64,000 nucleotides of DNA, from positions 124,001 to 188,000 of the forward strand of contig VRVR01000012.1 in NCBI GenBank assembly GCA_009859145.1, read 5' to 3'. Of the stretch, positions 54,502-64,000 are shown piece by piece. Position numbers and translations under genes: made by a program. The notes below the pieces were generated by a model. It worked only from the letters and a program-made list of their open reading frames with translations. It was not told the DNA's origin and made no database searches. Each line of letters starts with the position of its first letter. Position 1 is the first letter of the stretch. The DNA comes from Andalucia godoyi. Its lineage: Eukaryota; Discoba; Jakobea; Jakobida; Andaluciidae.

Positions 54502-55392
54502 TCATAGCAACTCGCAGTCGCCAGTTTCTATAATTTTTCGGCGGACATCCGAGTATCGCAGTACGTAGGTGGACCCGGCTTCCAGCCGAAGAGGGTTTCC
54601 TTCAAAACTCCCTTCATCCAGATACGTTTCGTTGATCGCACGACAAAAACAATGAACGTTCAGATCCGGGACCGGCACAGAATCCTCCTTGTTCTCTCGA
54701 ACTCCGATCGATTGATACGAAAGAGGGAGCATGTTCAGGAACGAGTTGTGCAGATGACTCTTCAGCAACACCACGTAATTACGGACAAAATCCTGCTCAG
54801 CAGGAGAGAGCAGCATCACGGCTTCTGCTGTCAGCTCCACCTGCGGGATTCCCACGCTCGCCACGTCCTCGGGCTGACTTCTGCGAGCATCGCCCGAGGG
54901 TGTCACCGGTCGATTCAAGGACGTGTCGCTGCGGTCAGCGATGTCCGTAGCTGAAACCGACATGTTCGTGTGTGAATCTGGACGAGTCATCGGCGGCGTC
55001 TGCAGTCCGATTGCCGACGTTGCTTCGTCTTCTCTTGACGCAAACGAACGCTCCACAACAGGAGTGGAATTTCCAGAAGACACACCGATTCGGCTTTGTC
55101 GCAATGGCTGAACCTGTCGAACAAAGGAAAATGCATGTTTCTGAATCTTGTAGAGACGGGTCCGCATGTAACAACGCAGCGTGAACTTCACACGATCCAT
55201 TTCAAGCTGCAAAATCGCGGGGTAGTCTGCCACGGCTTTAGAGCGCAGCGTCTCCAGCCGCACTTCTTGCTCATCCAGCGAGAAATTGATCATGTCGAGC
55301 GATTTTGCTTGGTACGGCAGAACCTCGGGTGACATTCGCTCGTTTGCCAGCCATCGCCGCAGCGTCTCTAGAGCTTCACGGGCATCAGACAT
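54502..55392 (-). CDS. GINS4: GINS complex subunit SLD5 (GINS4)
   Basis: 296 residues from the ATG at 55392 (human 223). SLD5 is one of four GINS subunits in the CMG replicative helicase. The A domain shows LETLRRWLANERMSPEVLPY (human: LEQAWMNEKFAPELLES) and LEMDRVKFTLRCYMRTRLYK followed by IQKHAF (human: QMEMERIRYVLSSYLRCRLMKIEKF). LLSPAEQDFVRNYVVLLKSH matches LSPEELAFAREFMANTESYL. The small beta-rich B domain at the C-terminus (about 245-296) ends with YVLRYSDVRRKIIETGDCEL (human: HLIRYKTIAPLVASGAVQLI). Between them lies a Ser/Thr-rich insert of about 90 residues that explains the added length. Mcm10 at 12.8 kb acts on the same helicase. Confidence 0.93.
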   Translation of the reverse strand: MSDAREALETLRRWLANERMSPEVLPYQAKSLDMINFSLDEQEVRLETLRSKAVADYPAILQLEMDRVKFTLRCYMRTRLYKIQKHAFSFVRQVQPLRQSRIGVSSGNSTPVVERSFASREDEATSAIGLQTPPMTRPDSHTNMSVSATDIADRSDTSLNRPVTPSGDARRSQPEDVASVGIPQVELTAEAVMLLSPAEQDFVRNYVVLLKSHLHNSFLNMLPLSYQSIGVRENKEDSVPVPDLNVHCFCRAINETYLDEGSFEGNPLRLEAGSTYVLRYSDVRRKIIETGDCELL

Positions 55393-55726
55393 TGGCTCTA
55401 TTACTGAAATGACAACGATGACAACAAAACAATCTCTGCTATAACAGAAACGGTGTGTTTGAGACAAACGAGTTCCGCAGATAATTGTATTGATATTTTG
55501 TATTATTTTTTTTTGCTATCCTGGGTTTTCCATGAGTGTTTCTGAATATGGAGTTGTTCGTCTGATTCGACATTTGGCAAACGAAGCGTTTTTGGCGCCA
55601 AAGCACACGCTTTACGAAAGAACGGAGCTCTTTATTATTACTTATTGATTTATTTTTTGGTGCAGGCGGCAGCGCAGCGACTGGCTGCAGAAATCCTAAC
55701 CCTCTGATGGAGATTGGTGAGGAATT
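55393..55726. other. Short spacer, no gene
   Basis: Upstream of SLD5 and downstream of the kinesin-like gene. Nothing is recognised. Confidence 0.5.
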
Positions 55727-58700
55727 TTATTGGCCTGTTCCTTCATGAATGGCAGCAACCAACTCTGCAATGTCCCGCTGTGTCTTTTCTCGCTCTGCAT
55801 ACAGCGAGGAAATCTCAGCTTGACTATCTCGTAACTGCCTCTCGAACTTTCCAGCAGTCAACTGCAGCACATCCATTTCTTTCCTGAGCGCAACCTGTCG
55901 CGCTTCTGAATCCGACGCCCGTGTTTCGACTTCATGAAGTCGCATTTGCAGTCTTTCATTTTCCGCAGCGGTCTCTCGGACTTCAAACTCAAGCCCGCGC
56001 ATGCGATCTACAGCATCTGTGAGCGTCGCACTTCGATCCTCGAGAGCCTGCTTCAAACCGGGAACCTCCTCTGCCTGCGCCTTGACCGACTCGGCTTCGA
56101 TGCGGGCATCCGAAAGCGCTTTGCGAAGCGCAGCGATTGTTTCTTCGTGGCGCTGAAGCTGACTCTCGTTGTGCGAAGCCTTGATCTTTACATCCGCAGA
56201 AGCCATGAGCACCGCTTTGCGCTCCTCTTCAAAGACCTTCACACGGTGTTCAAGATCGCTGACACGCTCACGAAGGCGGCCATTCTCGGCTTGCGAATCA
56301 GCAAGTCGGCGCGAGGACTGTGCGAGCATGTGTCTGATTTCCGAGGACAGTCGAGTCCACAGACGCGCAAAGGCCCGCTGCTGATGGAGCAAAAATGCGT
56401 CAAGGATCCGAGAGAACGGAGGTCGAGACTTTAATAATGCCGCAAACCGGCGCATAAAATCTCGAGCCTCTGCATCATCTTCTGCATCGTAGTCAAGCAG
56501 CGACAGAGAAAGCCCATCTCGCATCTCATCGGGAAACCCAGCTTCCAACCGCACCGCCTGGATTGTCGTAGATACTTGCTGAATTCTCTGCTTCAACGTC
56601 TCGACCAACCGCTGGGCATCAATCAGGCAATCCGAAACAGCGTGTTGCTGCTTTGATGCGAGCGTCGAGGTTTCTTCTCTCCAGCGATCTCGCTCGCCAC
56701 GGAGCGTTGAAAGCGCTTCAGCAAGCTCTGCAGCATGCCGAGAATACTCTCCGCATCGATCGGTCAGTTCTTCTAGCCGCTTCTCCAACTCTGTCGATCG
56801 CTCACGATTCTCGGAAAGCTCTGCTTTGAACTTCTTTTCTTCTGACTCTCTACGAGACTGCTCATGCACGAGATTCGTTTCCAATTCGGCGCAAACTTCG
56901 TCGAGCTGTTCTGCCCTTTCCTTGGTGTTTGCGTAACCAGCACGGAGTCGCATCAGTTCACTTTCCATTGCGCCATGCTCCTCTGAGAGGCGTTGGTAAG
57001 ATGACTGAAGATCCAAGTACAGGAACCGAAGTCGGTCTTCAGAGACAGTCTGGCTGTCGTGTCGACGGACACTGCTGCTGCTGGACGACTCTGCCTGTGG
57101 CGGAATAGCCCCTCCAGCGTCTCTCGGCTCAGTGGTGATAGCTCCCGCATTAGCGCAACCTGTCCAGTTTGTGCTTTCTAACCGACTTCTGCGAAACTGC
57201 TGGGCGCCCGAAATTTCTTCAATCGTTGCGTTGTCCTTCGAATCGTACAACGAAGGGCTGCCGTGAGCACTTGATGCGAAACGACCGGAGTCCGTCAAGC
57301 TCGTATTCAGGAGCTGTGGGTTCTGGTTTTCATCAAGTACCCCAGAATCATCGGCGTCGAGAGACTGGTGGTTATTCGATTGCACCTCTAAGTCATGAAA
57401 CGCTTCGAACGCTGGATGCGAATGCACAGATGTTGGAGTTTGGAGTGAGGAAGTGGCTTGCTGAGATGGAAGACCGGAAGTCGATGGATTCCATCGGGGA
57501 GGAAGACCAGGACTGGGCTCCACTCGTCGCTCGCTGGACGCATCTTGGCCTGCTGCTGTAAAAACAGGCGCTGGTGACACAGTCCCCAGGGTGGAAACTT
57601 GTGCCAGTGGCTGGCGATGCGGCGCTTGATCACGAGTCTGCTGAGGAGAACTGGCGGACAGTCGTGGAGTGCCAACGGGCTGCTGCTGCTGCGTGCGGCT
57701 TGCAGCCTTTTTCTGCAGGTTTGCCGTTCTAAGAACCTGCTCGTACTTTGATTCTGCTGCAGGGCTGGGAGCTTCCGAACCGACATACTCGTCAGCGGCA
57801 GAATCCAGACGTCCGGGAAGTTCGTCATCGGAAGAATCTTGCAAGGCAGAAATTAAGCGGCGAGACCCGGAAGAAGCGGCGACTGCTTGTCTCTTTCTTC
57901 TGTACACACTTGGGCTTGGGCTTGCGGCCGCAACTGCGATTGCAGGCTTTCCGCCGTCCTCGTCCCCAGAATCGGCAGAAGCGTGAGCGTCTCTGTTTCC
58001 ATGCACGGAAGACGGAGTCCGGTTGTCATTTCGCTTCGCAGGCTGACGACGAGGAGGAGAAGGGGCAGCAACGTTGACCACGCTCCATTTCTGGGACTTC
58101 ACGGGATTGTCTTCTTCTTTTTGGGCCTTCCGTGTCGGCGGGATCGACCACAGCGTCCAAGATGCAGAAGACGAAGACGAATCGTCGCCATCTCGTGCTT
58201 GAGGCAGCATACGCGAATGCAAAAACTGGACCAATGCAGAAAGTTGAGAAGCAAACAAGCGATGAGCATATCGCACACACGCCACGGTGGCCGCACGGAA
58301 CTCGTCTTCTGGGCCGACTGTTGTGAGAAATAAAAACGGGCTATCCGGTTGCATAGCATCCTTTAGAAAATGCACCAATTTCGAATCACGATACGGAGGC
58401 ACCGTAACGGTTGGGGCAAACGGAAGAGGAGCGGAGGCAGCTGAAGGTGCTCGAACTCCAGAGAGGAAAGGCGTGGGGTCAAGAGGATGCAGTTGCGAAG
58501 CTGCAGCGGCAGAATATGTCTTGTGGAACAAAGCTTGGGAAACCAGGGCTAGCGCATTGAGCGGTTTTGCTGCCTCGCGTACGGTGTTCAACTTCACAAT
58601 GTGCATTTTGCGCACACGTCTTTTTGTCAGTCCATGTCCGCCGGCAGAACGAACGGTTGACGACATTTCGACCATCTCAATGTACAGCGAAACAATGATG

Positions 58701-59566
58701 GCGTGATGGGTGGCAGGGCATACCGAAATCGCTTTTTTGAGATACTGAAGAGCCTGACCAGGGTCTTGGATTGCATACTTTGTAAGTTCGGGAATGTCAA
58801 TTTCTTCTCCGGAATCCGATGTTGTCGCAGAGAACGACGGGTGAACACCGCCGTAATGAGGCCCAGAAGCGGGAAGCGACGAATGAAGGCCGCCTGTGCT
58901 TCCAGGTCTTCCCGTAACCGATGAATTTGTGTGATCTCTAATTCTGAGATTGCGGACGGATCGCTTTGGATCGAGTGCATCCGAGAGCACGTTGTCGCCA
59001 TGCAGATAGACACAGGACATGGAGAGTGAAAACTGCATCTTGCGAGATCTTCTCTGATGCTCGAACAGCAGAATATCGGAAACAAGACGAGGAAAGATGC
59101 CCCACTGGCTCAGTTCGCGAGGCGAAAATGTGCCCCAGCAAGTATGAGACTTGCCCGAGTTCGCCGGTCCTGCAACGATCACCGTTCCGTGGATCTTCTC
59201 TTTAGGATCCAAGCAGTTGTCCAGCACGACATCCAGCAGTGGTCGGACTGCCTTTGAATACAACGAAGACTGTCGTGTTGTGTCGCCAAACACTCGAGAA
59301 AATCGAAACGTCGCATACGAGGAGTCGTCAAAAGGATCGCACGAGACATGCAGCGTCCGGTGATCTTCTCCCACCGCAACCACCGTTTGCAGACTCGAGC
59401 CCGTGAAGGAAGCATACGGATTCAATGACCCTGCTGCACCCGGTGCCGACGTTGACGACGATGACGAAGGCACAGGCTCGCGACGAACGAGCTGCAAAGG
59501 TGGTCGCACACGAATCACAAATTGATACGGCGAAGACTCGACTTCTTCTTTAAGCAGAGGAATCAT
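55727..59566 (-). CDS. Divergent kinesin-like protein with degraded nucleotide switches
   Basis: 1279 residues. The N-terminal 450 residues follow the kinesin motor plan: FVIRVRPPL near 16-24, FRFSRVFGDTTRQSSLY, and a P-loop at 133-140 (GPANSGKS, canonical GQTGSGKT). The late motor block PYRDSKLVHFLKDAM (391-405) and ATVACVRYAHRLF are also clear. Switch I reads CPATHHAI (283-290) where motors have NxxSSRSH, and switch II reads IVKLNTV (323-329) in place of DLAGSE. ATP hydrolysis is therefore unlikely although nucleotide binding may persist. Inserts of Ser/Gly/Pro sequence lie in the motor. A disordered Ser/Pro-rich region (about 460-850) precedes a long coiled-coil (about 865-1279). Likely a microtubule-associated or structural pseudo-motor that dimerises; the partner is unknown. 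The ATG at 59566 is clear. Confidence 0.75.
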   Translation of the reverse strand: MIPLLKEEVESSPYQFVIRVRPPLQLVRREPVPSSSSSTSAPGAAGSLNPYASFTGSSLQTVVAVGEDHRTLHVSCDPFDDSSYATFRFSRVFGDTTRQSSLYSKAVRPLLDVVLDNCLDPKEKIHGTVIVAGPANSGKSHTCWGTFSPRELSQWGIFPRLVSDILLFEHQRRSRKMQFSLSMSCVYLHGDNVLSDALDPKRSVRNLRIRDHTNSSVTGRPGSTGGLHSSLPASGPHYGGVHPSFSATTSDSGEEIDIPELTKYAIQDPGQALQYLKKAISVCPATHHAIIVSLYIEMVEMSSTVRSAGGHGLTKRRVRKMHIVKLNTVREAAKPLNALALVSQALFHKTYSAAAASQLHPLDPTPFLSGVRAPSAASAPLPFAPTVTVPPYRDSKLVHFLKDAMQPDSPFLFLTTVGPEDEFRAATVACVRYAHRLFASQLSALVQFLHSRMLPQARDGDDSSSSSASWTLWSIPPTRKAQKEEDNPVKSQKWSVVNVAAPSPPRRQPAKRNDNRTPSSVHGNRDAHASADSGDEDGGKPAIAVAAASPSPSVYRRKRQAVAASSGSRRLISALQDSSDDELPGRLDSAADEYVGSEAPSPAAESKYEQVLRTANLQKKAASRTQQQQPVGTPRLSASSPQQTRDQAPHRQPLAQVSTLGTVSPAPVFTAAGQDASSERRVEPSPGLPPRWNPSTSGLPSQQATSSLQTPTSVHSHPAFEAFHDLEVQSNNHQSLDADDSGVLDENQNPQLLNTSLTDSGRFASSAHGSPSLYDSKDNATIEEISGAQQFRRSRLESTNWTGCANAGAITTEPRDAGGAIPPQAESSSSSSVRRHDSQTVSEDRLRFLYLDLQSSYQRLSEEHGAMESELMRLRAGYANTKERAEQLDEVCAELETNLVHEQSRRESEEKKFKAELSENRERSTELEKRLEELTDRCGEYSRHAAELAEALSTLRGERDRWREETSTLASKQQHAVSDCLIDAQRLVETLKQRIQQVSTTIQAVRLEAGFPDEMRDGLSLSLLDYDAEDDAEARDFMRRFAALLKSRPPFSRILDAFLLHQQRAFARLWTRLSSEIRHMLAQSSRRLADSQAENGRLRERVSDLEHRVKVFEEERKAVLMASADVKIKASHNESQLQRHEETIAALRKALSDARIEAESVKAQAEEVPGLKQALEDRSATLTDAVDRMRGLEFEVRETAAENERLQMRLHEVETRASDSEARQVALRKEMDVLQLTAGKFERQLRDSQAEISSLYAEREKTQRDIAELVAAIHEGTGQ

Positions 59567-60194
59567 ACTCTTGGATAGCTGTTTTTCTTTGTTTCTTTTT
59601 TTTCCTCTTTCAAAAAAAAAGGTACGTTGCTTTGTTGGAAATCACCACCACAACAAAATAAAAATAATAATAATTGAAGAAAGGCTGAAATGCAGAGACA
59701 CACAGAAAGAATAGTGGGTAAGCAGAAAACGTCAAACGAACCGCTAAATCGTTGCGTATTCTTATTCTTATTCTTCTTCTTATTCTTCTTCTTATTCTTC
59801 TTATTCTTATTATTCCTATTATTCTTATACTTATTATTTCTGGTTGTTGCTGTTACTGTTGCTGTTGTTTTTTGCATACCCTTTTGCACGCGTCGTTTCT
59901 GCACTAATGGGGGAGAAACGTGGGGAAAAAATAACGATCTTCCATGACGCGGGTAAAGTGATGCTTCAAACACGCCTAGCATCACCTCTCTGTCTCCCCC
60001 TCCGCCCGTGCGAGGCACTCGAGCTTGCTTTTAATTAATATTTTAAAGTGACGATCTCCACCTTTTGAGGATCTTTCGTCATTTGTTTGTCGTTTTTGGG
60101 CTTTTTCCTGCTTTGTATATCCGAAAATCCGTTGAGGGAGAGGGGGAAAGAAAGCGCAGTCGAACCGTAAGTTCCCAAACAATAGGAAGAAAAC
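59567..60194. other. Divergent region of kinesin-like and VPS29 genes
   Basis: Contains a TTATTC/TTCTTA repeat (59758-59840) and T/A-rich low-complexity sequence. No gene is recognised. Confidence 0.5.
59758..59840. repeat. TTATTC/TTC imperfect tandem repeat
   Basis: About 80 bases of mixed TTATTC and TTC units between the kinesin-like and VPS29 genes. Confidence 0.85.
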
Positions 60195-61024
60195 ATGAGC
60201 TCACAAAAAACTGTATGAATCTTTACCTTTCTTTCTTCATCTTCTTTCCTTCTTTTGTGCTGCCATCGCATTAATCAGTGTTTTTTAAATATTTATTTTA
60301 ACAATGTCATTTTATTTATTTATTTTTAATTAGCTTGTTCTTGTTCTTGGGGATTTGCATATTCCGCACCGAGTTCATGACCTTCCTGCCAAGTTTAAGA
60401 GCTTGCTCGTATGTAACGTGTTTCTCTTATTTCCCTGTTTCTTTCTGTGTGCCTGTCTGTGTGATTAAGAGCAGCTCATCTCATGATTTGAATCCGTGCG
60501 TGTTTCTGAGTTTTTATCAATATGGTGGTTAGGTTCCTGGAAAGATTCAGCGAATTGTTTGCACGGGGAATGTGTGCACCAAGGAAGTGTACGACTATCT
60601 GAGGACGATTTGCTCGGACATCTCTCTTTCTCGAGGCGACTATGATGAGAAAATCAAGGATGGTATTCCGGATTTTGATGTGATCAAGCTTGGTGACTTC
60701 CGGGTGGGGCTTATGCATGGCCACCAAGTTGTCCCGTGGGGTGATGAGAACTCTCTAACTGCCTGGCAGAGAAAACTTGACGTGGATGTGCTCATTTCTG
60801 GAGCGACGCATGAATGCTCCGTGTTTGAACGCGACGGCGCATTCTTTGTGAATCCTGGTTCAGCAACAGGTGCGTACAGCCCAATTGCTGCAGACGTCGA
60901 AGTCAGGCCCACGTTTGTGCTTATGGACGTTCAAGGTTCAAGCATTGTCGCATACTTGTACCGCATCGAAGCCGACGGTGAAGTCAAGATCAAGAAGAGA
61001 GAATTCAAGAAGCAGGTCGTCTAA
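60195..61024 (+). CDS. VPS29: Retromer subunit VPS29, three exons
   Basis: Spliced as 60195-60212, 60334-60408 and 60533-61024, giving 194 residues (human 182). Introns of 121 and 124 bases start GTATGAAT and GTATGTAA and end AATTAG and GGTTAG; both are phase 0. The first exon codes only six residues (MSSQKT). The product then reads [20 protein letters not shown] and FKSLL, and across the second junction [18 protein letters not shown], nearly identical to human VPS29. The metallophosphoesterase fold shows [17 protein letters not shown] and [21 protein letters not shown] (human ISGHTHKFEAFE) has lost one motif histidine, consistent with a non-enzymatic scaffold. VPS29 joins VPS35/VPS26 to retrieve cargo from endosomes. 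Exon 1 is inferred from frame, donor and the family start. Confidence 0.93.
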
Positions 61025-61890
61025 TTAAGTTAATGAATGAATAATTTAAAAAACCGACACAAAAGAAGAAAAGGTTGATTCTCTCATGACTGGGGTGTTC
61101 GTTGCTGTTCTCACTTCGCACATCCTTTGACCTTGGGGCTCTTCTGGTCTTTGAAAAGCAGAAAGAAAAGAAACTTCGGGGGGCAAAAAAAAACAACAAC
61201 AACCACGAATACTGCAGGAATCGCTCGATGGACGTGCATCCTGCACTCTCGCATCCCACAAAAATCCAAGAACAAGACAAGAGAAACACACATGTCTGCT
61301 TTTGAGCTGTAGTGGCCGAGGCTTCTTTCCATGCATGTATCCAGACTTGATAAGCTGGGAGCGTATTCATACGAAGTTCGAAGGTCTATCCGCTCGCCAA
61401 AACATGAATCATTATTGGTCATCGGCTAAGCGACAGATCCAAGCCGCATGTTTTTTCTGTTTTTATTAATTGGGGCGAGCACCAACTCTTCAACGCAGAT
61501 TGCTGCTCTGCATCAAACGGAGCCATGAGATGTTTTGTCTTTGATGAAAGGTGCTGCTTGAGAGTTCGATTCTATAAAACACAAACCAACAGAGAATAGT
61601 AGAATGAAAGATATTCTGGACTTGACTACGGCAGGAACATCGCGTCCCCCATAGGGTTAGATAAACAAAAACATTCGGTATGATGTTGTTTTGATTGTTT
61701 GAGTGTTGCAATGTTCATATACACGCTCAAAGCTGTCTTCCGTCTTTCTTTCTTCTTTCTTCTCTTCTTCTTCTTTCACTTTGGTTTTCCCGTCTTCTTG
61801 TGAGTGTTTTTCTTTCTTTCTTCTTTCTTTTTTTTCTTTTTCTTTTGGCTTGGCATCGATCTGAACAACAAGTGTGGTACAACGTTGGTT
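61025..61890. other. Spacer between VPS29 and STT3
   Basis: Mixed-composition spacer; T/C-rich from 61735 to the STT3 leader. A GTTCGATTC string at 61564-61572 resembles a tRNA B box, but no tRNA fold surrounds it. No gene is supported. Confidence 0.5.
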
Positions 61891-64000
61891 ATGGCAGGAC
61901 TGGTCAAGCCGAACAGTTCAGAATCAGCAGTTGCTGCATTTTCTTGGACGCTGTTTGGCAAGTACACGATTGCTCCTTCTCACGCACTTCTTTTGCGAAT
62001 TGGAGTTCTTGCGCTGATCTGTATCAGTGCGTTTGCAATCCGTCTGTTTGCGGTTCTCCGCTATGAATCGATCATCCACGAATTCGATCCGTACTTTAAC
62101 TTTCGGTCCACAAAGTACCTCGTTGAAAACGGGTTCTACTCGTTCCGAAACTGGTTCGACGATTTTACGTGGTATCCTCTCGGACGCATGATTGGCTCCA
62201 CGGTATTTCCTGGTCTTATGGCCACGTCGGCGCTTTTGTACTGGGCGCTCCATGCGATTAACATTACTGTGGATATTCGAAATGTTTGCGTGTTTCTGGC
62301 TCCGTTGTTCGCGGCGTTCACGTGCCTTGTTGCATATTCACTTACAAAGACTGTGTCAAATGCTCGGGCTGGTCTGTTGGCGGCAGCGATCATGTCTGTG
62401 GTTCCGGGATACATTTCCCGCTCCGTAGCTGGTTCATACGATAATGAATGCGTGGCAATCTTTGCACTCATCAATTCTTTCTATTGGTTTGTGCGTTCTG
62501 TGCAAACCGGATCGTTGCTGCACTCGTCTTTTTCTGCTCTTGCGTACTTTTACATGGTCAACTGCTGGGGTGGGTACATTTTCATTGCAAACTTGGTTCC
62601 ACTATACGTTATTGCAATGCTCTTCATGGGACGCTACTCACGACGGCTGTACATCGCATATTCAATCTTCTTTGTCTTGGGAACGATTCTTGCAATGCAG
62701 GTGCGTTTCGTTGGATTTGCTGCAATCTTGTCTTCTGAGCATATGCTCCTCTTTGTGGCCTTTGCTGCTGTTCAGCTGTATGCATTCTCGATGTGGCTTC
62801 GCTCGCTTCTGTCAGAAACGCAGTTCAAGATCCTGATCAAGACTCTCGCCGTGTCCGTGGCGTCAGTCGCTGGCTTTTTCTTGGTCCTCGGAACCGCATT
62901 TGGAATCATCTCGCCGTTCTCTGGTCGTCTTTACTCGCTTCTGGATCCGACGTATGCAAAGGACCACATCCCCATCATCGCGTCCGTTTCTGAGCACCAG
63001 CCGACATCATGGGGTTCGTTCTTCTTCGATTTGTACTTTTTGACTGTGTTCATGCCCGTTGGCTTTTACTTCATCATTATCAAGAAAACAAACCGACCCA
63101 AAATCAACGCGACCGAAGACCAATCTGCGGATGGCGAAGAGGCGGTCCGCGACGGAGCTCTCTTTCTTGCAGTGTACTGCTTGTCTTCAGTTTACTTTGC
63201 AGGAGTGATGGTTCGTTTGATGCTGGTGCTCGCGCCTGCTGCAGTCATGGTGTCGTCCATCGGGATCTCGGGTTTGCTGGATTCGTACATGCTTCCGATC
63301 AAACAAGCACTTGTTGCGTCGGGGTCTGCGTCTGCCACTCCGTCAAGCTCCTCCAAGAAATCATCCACCTCGTCGTCGTCGTCCTCCTCCAAGGAGCTTC
63401 GCAAGGGCGGACTTCCATGGACAATTGCAACGGTTTTGGTGTTGACTCTTACGTTCTTTCTCTTCAACTTCCAGTGGCACGGTCTGTGGGTTACCTCCGA
63501 GGCTTATTCTTCTCCCTCCATTGTTCTGTCGGCGCGCGGCCACAATGGCCAACGCATCATTTTTGATGATTTCCGAGAGGCATACTATTGGCTTCGCATG
63601 AACACTGCAGAGGATGCAAAGGTGATGTCCTGGTGGGACTACGGATACCAGATCACGGCAATGGCAAACCGCACCGTTCTTGTTGACAACAACACGTGGA
63701 ACAACACACACATCGCCACTGTTGGTCGTGCCATGAATGCAGACGAAGACACTTCGATTCAGATTATGCGCGCATTGGATGTTGACTATGTCTTGGTCGT
63801 CTTTGGTGGGCTATCTGGGTATGCGTCGGATGACATTAACAAGTTCTTGTGGATGGTTCGCATTTCGGGATCTGTGGACAAGAACGTGGTCGAAACGGAC
63901 TGGTACTCCAAGCATGGCTTCTACACGTCCGGACCCACGGCGTCCGACACGATGACCAACTCCGTCATGTACAAGTGTTCGTACTACCGATTTGGGGAAG
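61891..64000 (+). CDS. STT3: Oligosaccharyltransferase catalytic subunit STT3, 3' partial
   Basis: The frame is open from the ATG at 61891 to the window end (703 codons), without introns. STT3 transfers the lipid-linked glycan to Asn-X-Ser/Thr in the ER. After a short N-terminus the first membrane helix is followed by HEFDPYFNFRSTKYLVENG (Asp66, metal/substrate Asp), then GSYDNECVAIF (second acidic motif), about a dozen membrane helices, and SVSEHQPTSWGSFF (external-loop-5 Glu motif). A Ser/Lys-rich cytosolic loop (nt 63320-63405) separates the last helix. The lumenal catalytic domain begins with the signature WWDYG at 581-585 (SWWDYGYQITAMANRTVLVD), and a DDINKFLWMVRI block follows, equivalent to the DK/MI motif region. 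The C-terminal end lies beyond the window. OST4, its partner, is at 15.1 kb. Confidence 0.96.
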   Translation, partial: MAGLVKPNSSESAVAAFSWTLFGKYTIAPSHALLLRIGVLALICISAFAIRLFAVLRYESIIHEFDPYFNFRSTKYLVENGFYSFRNWFDDFTWYPLGRMIGSTVFPGLMATSALLYWALHAINITVDIRNVCVFLAPLFAAFTCLVAYSLTKTVSNARAGLLAAAIMSVVPGYISRSVAGSYDNECVAIFALINSFYWFVRSVQTGSLLHSSFSALAYFYMVNCWGGYIFIANLVPLYVIAMLFMGRYSRRLYIAYSIFFVLGTILAMQVRFVGFAAILSSEHMLLFVAFAAVQLYAFSMWLRSLLSETQFKILIKTLAVSVASVAGFFLVLGTAFGIISPFSGRLYSLLDPTYAKDHIPIIASVSEHQPTSWGSFFFDLYFLTVFMPVGFYFIIIKKTNRPKINATEDQSADGEEAVRDGALFLAVYCLSSVYFAGVMVRLMLVLAPAAVMVSSIGISGLLDSYMLPIKQALVASGSASATPSSSSKKSSTSSSSSSSKELRKGGLPWTIATVLVLTLTFFLFNFQWHGLWVTSEAYSSPSIVLSARGHNGQRIIFDDFREAYYWLRMNTAEDAKVMSWWDYGYQITAMANRTVLVDNNTWNNTHIATVGRAMNADEDTSIQIMRALDVDYVLVVFGGLSGYASDDINKFLWMVRISGSVDKNVVETDWYSKHGFYTSGPTASDTMTNSVMYKCSYYRFGE

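Noticed and set aside
61564-61572. GTTCGATTC, a tRNA B-box match in the VPS29-STT3 spacer.
   Set aside because: The flanking bases pair poorly as a T arm and no A box or acceptor stem is found.

Overview
The window is nuclear DNA from a unicellular eukaryote. It carries spliceosomal introns, eukaryote-specific complexes (CCR4-NOT, proteasome, exosome, GINS/Mcm10, retromer, RNA polymerase III, OST) and no operon structure, and it is rich in simple repeats. A RIB43A-type axonemal protein implies a flagellated or ciliated stage. The genome is compact, with about 30 genes in 64 kb on both strands and mostly 0.2-0.9 kb spacers. It is intron-poor: 7 introns were resolved in 4 genes, all starting GTATG, plus one likely 5'-UTR intron. 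I cannot assign a lineage from the sequence alone.

Layout. 1-5.6 kb: 3' part of an FtsX-type permease, serine/threonine dehydratase, and a spliced endosulfine (ENSA). 6.3-17.6 kb: CNOT3, a large RBR ubiquitin ligase, Mcm10, a previously overlooked OST4, and a degenerate flavin-monooxygenase-like protein. 17.8-25.2 kb: TMEM209, spliced RPC7, a spliced VHS-GAT adaptor, and proteasome alpha5. 25.8-32 kb: RIB43A, HTATIP2-like, GNAT, TVP23, SDR. 32-33 kb: a decayed mobile-element island with a TnpB/Fanzor-like N-terminal remnant and a run of hairpins. 33-42 kb: an ML-domain/cathepsin B fusion protease, EXOSC8 (Rrp43), a Sec63-like J protein, Rxt3, and a group II PLP decarboxylase. 42.1-44.4 kb: gene-poor, with retroelement-like remnants and a nested inverted/direct repeat. 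44.4-55.4 kb: NEMF/Rqc2, an unknown basic protein, a sorbosone-dehydrogenase-like beta-propeller, a small coiled-coil protein, LENG8/Thp3, and GINS SLD5. 55.7-64 kb: a kinesin-like protein with degraded nucleotide switches, spliced VPS29, and the 5' part of STT3, cut by the window edge.

The genes are mostly single-copy housekeeping genes with no shared pathway. Some parts of the same machines are present: OST4 and STT3 of oligosaccharyltransferase, Mcm10 and SLD5 of the replisome, and VPS29, the VHS-GAT protein and TVP23 of endomembrane traffic. The most novel items are the ML-cathepsin B fusion, the Fanzor-like remnant with adjacent structured sequence, and the two proteins that keep a fold outline but have lost catalytic motifs (flavin-monooxygenase-like and kinesin-like).
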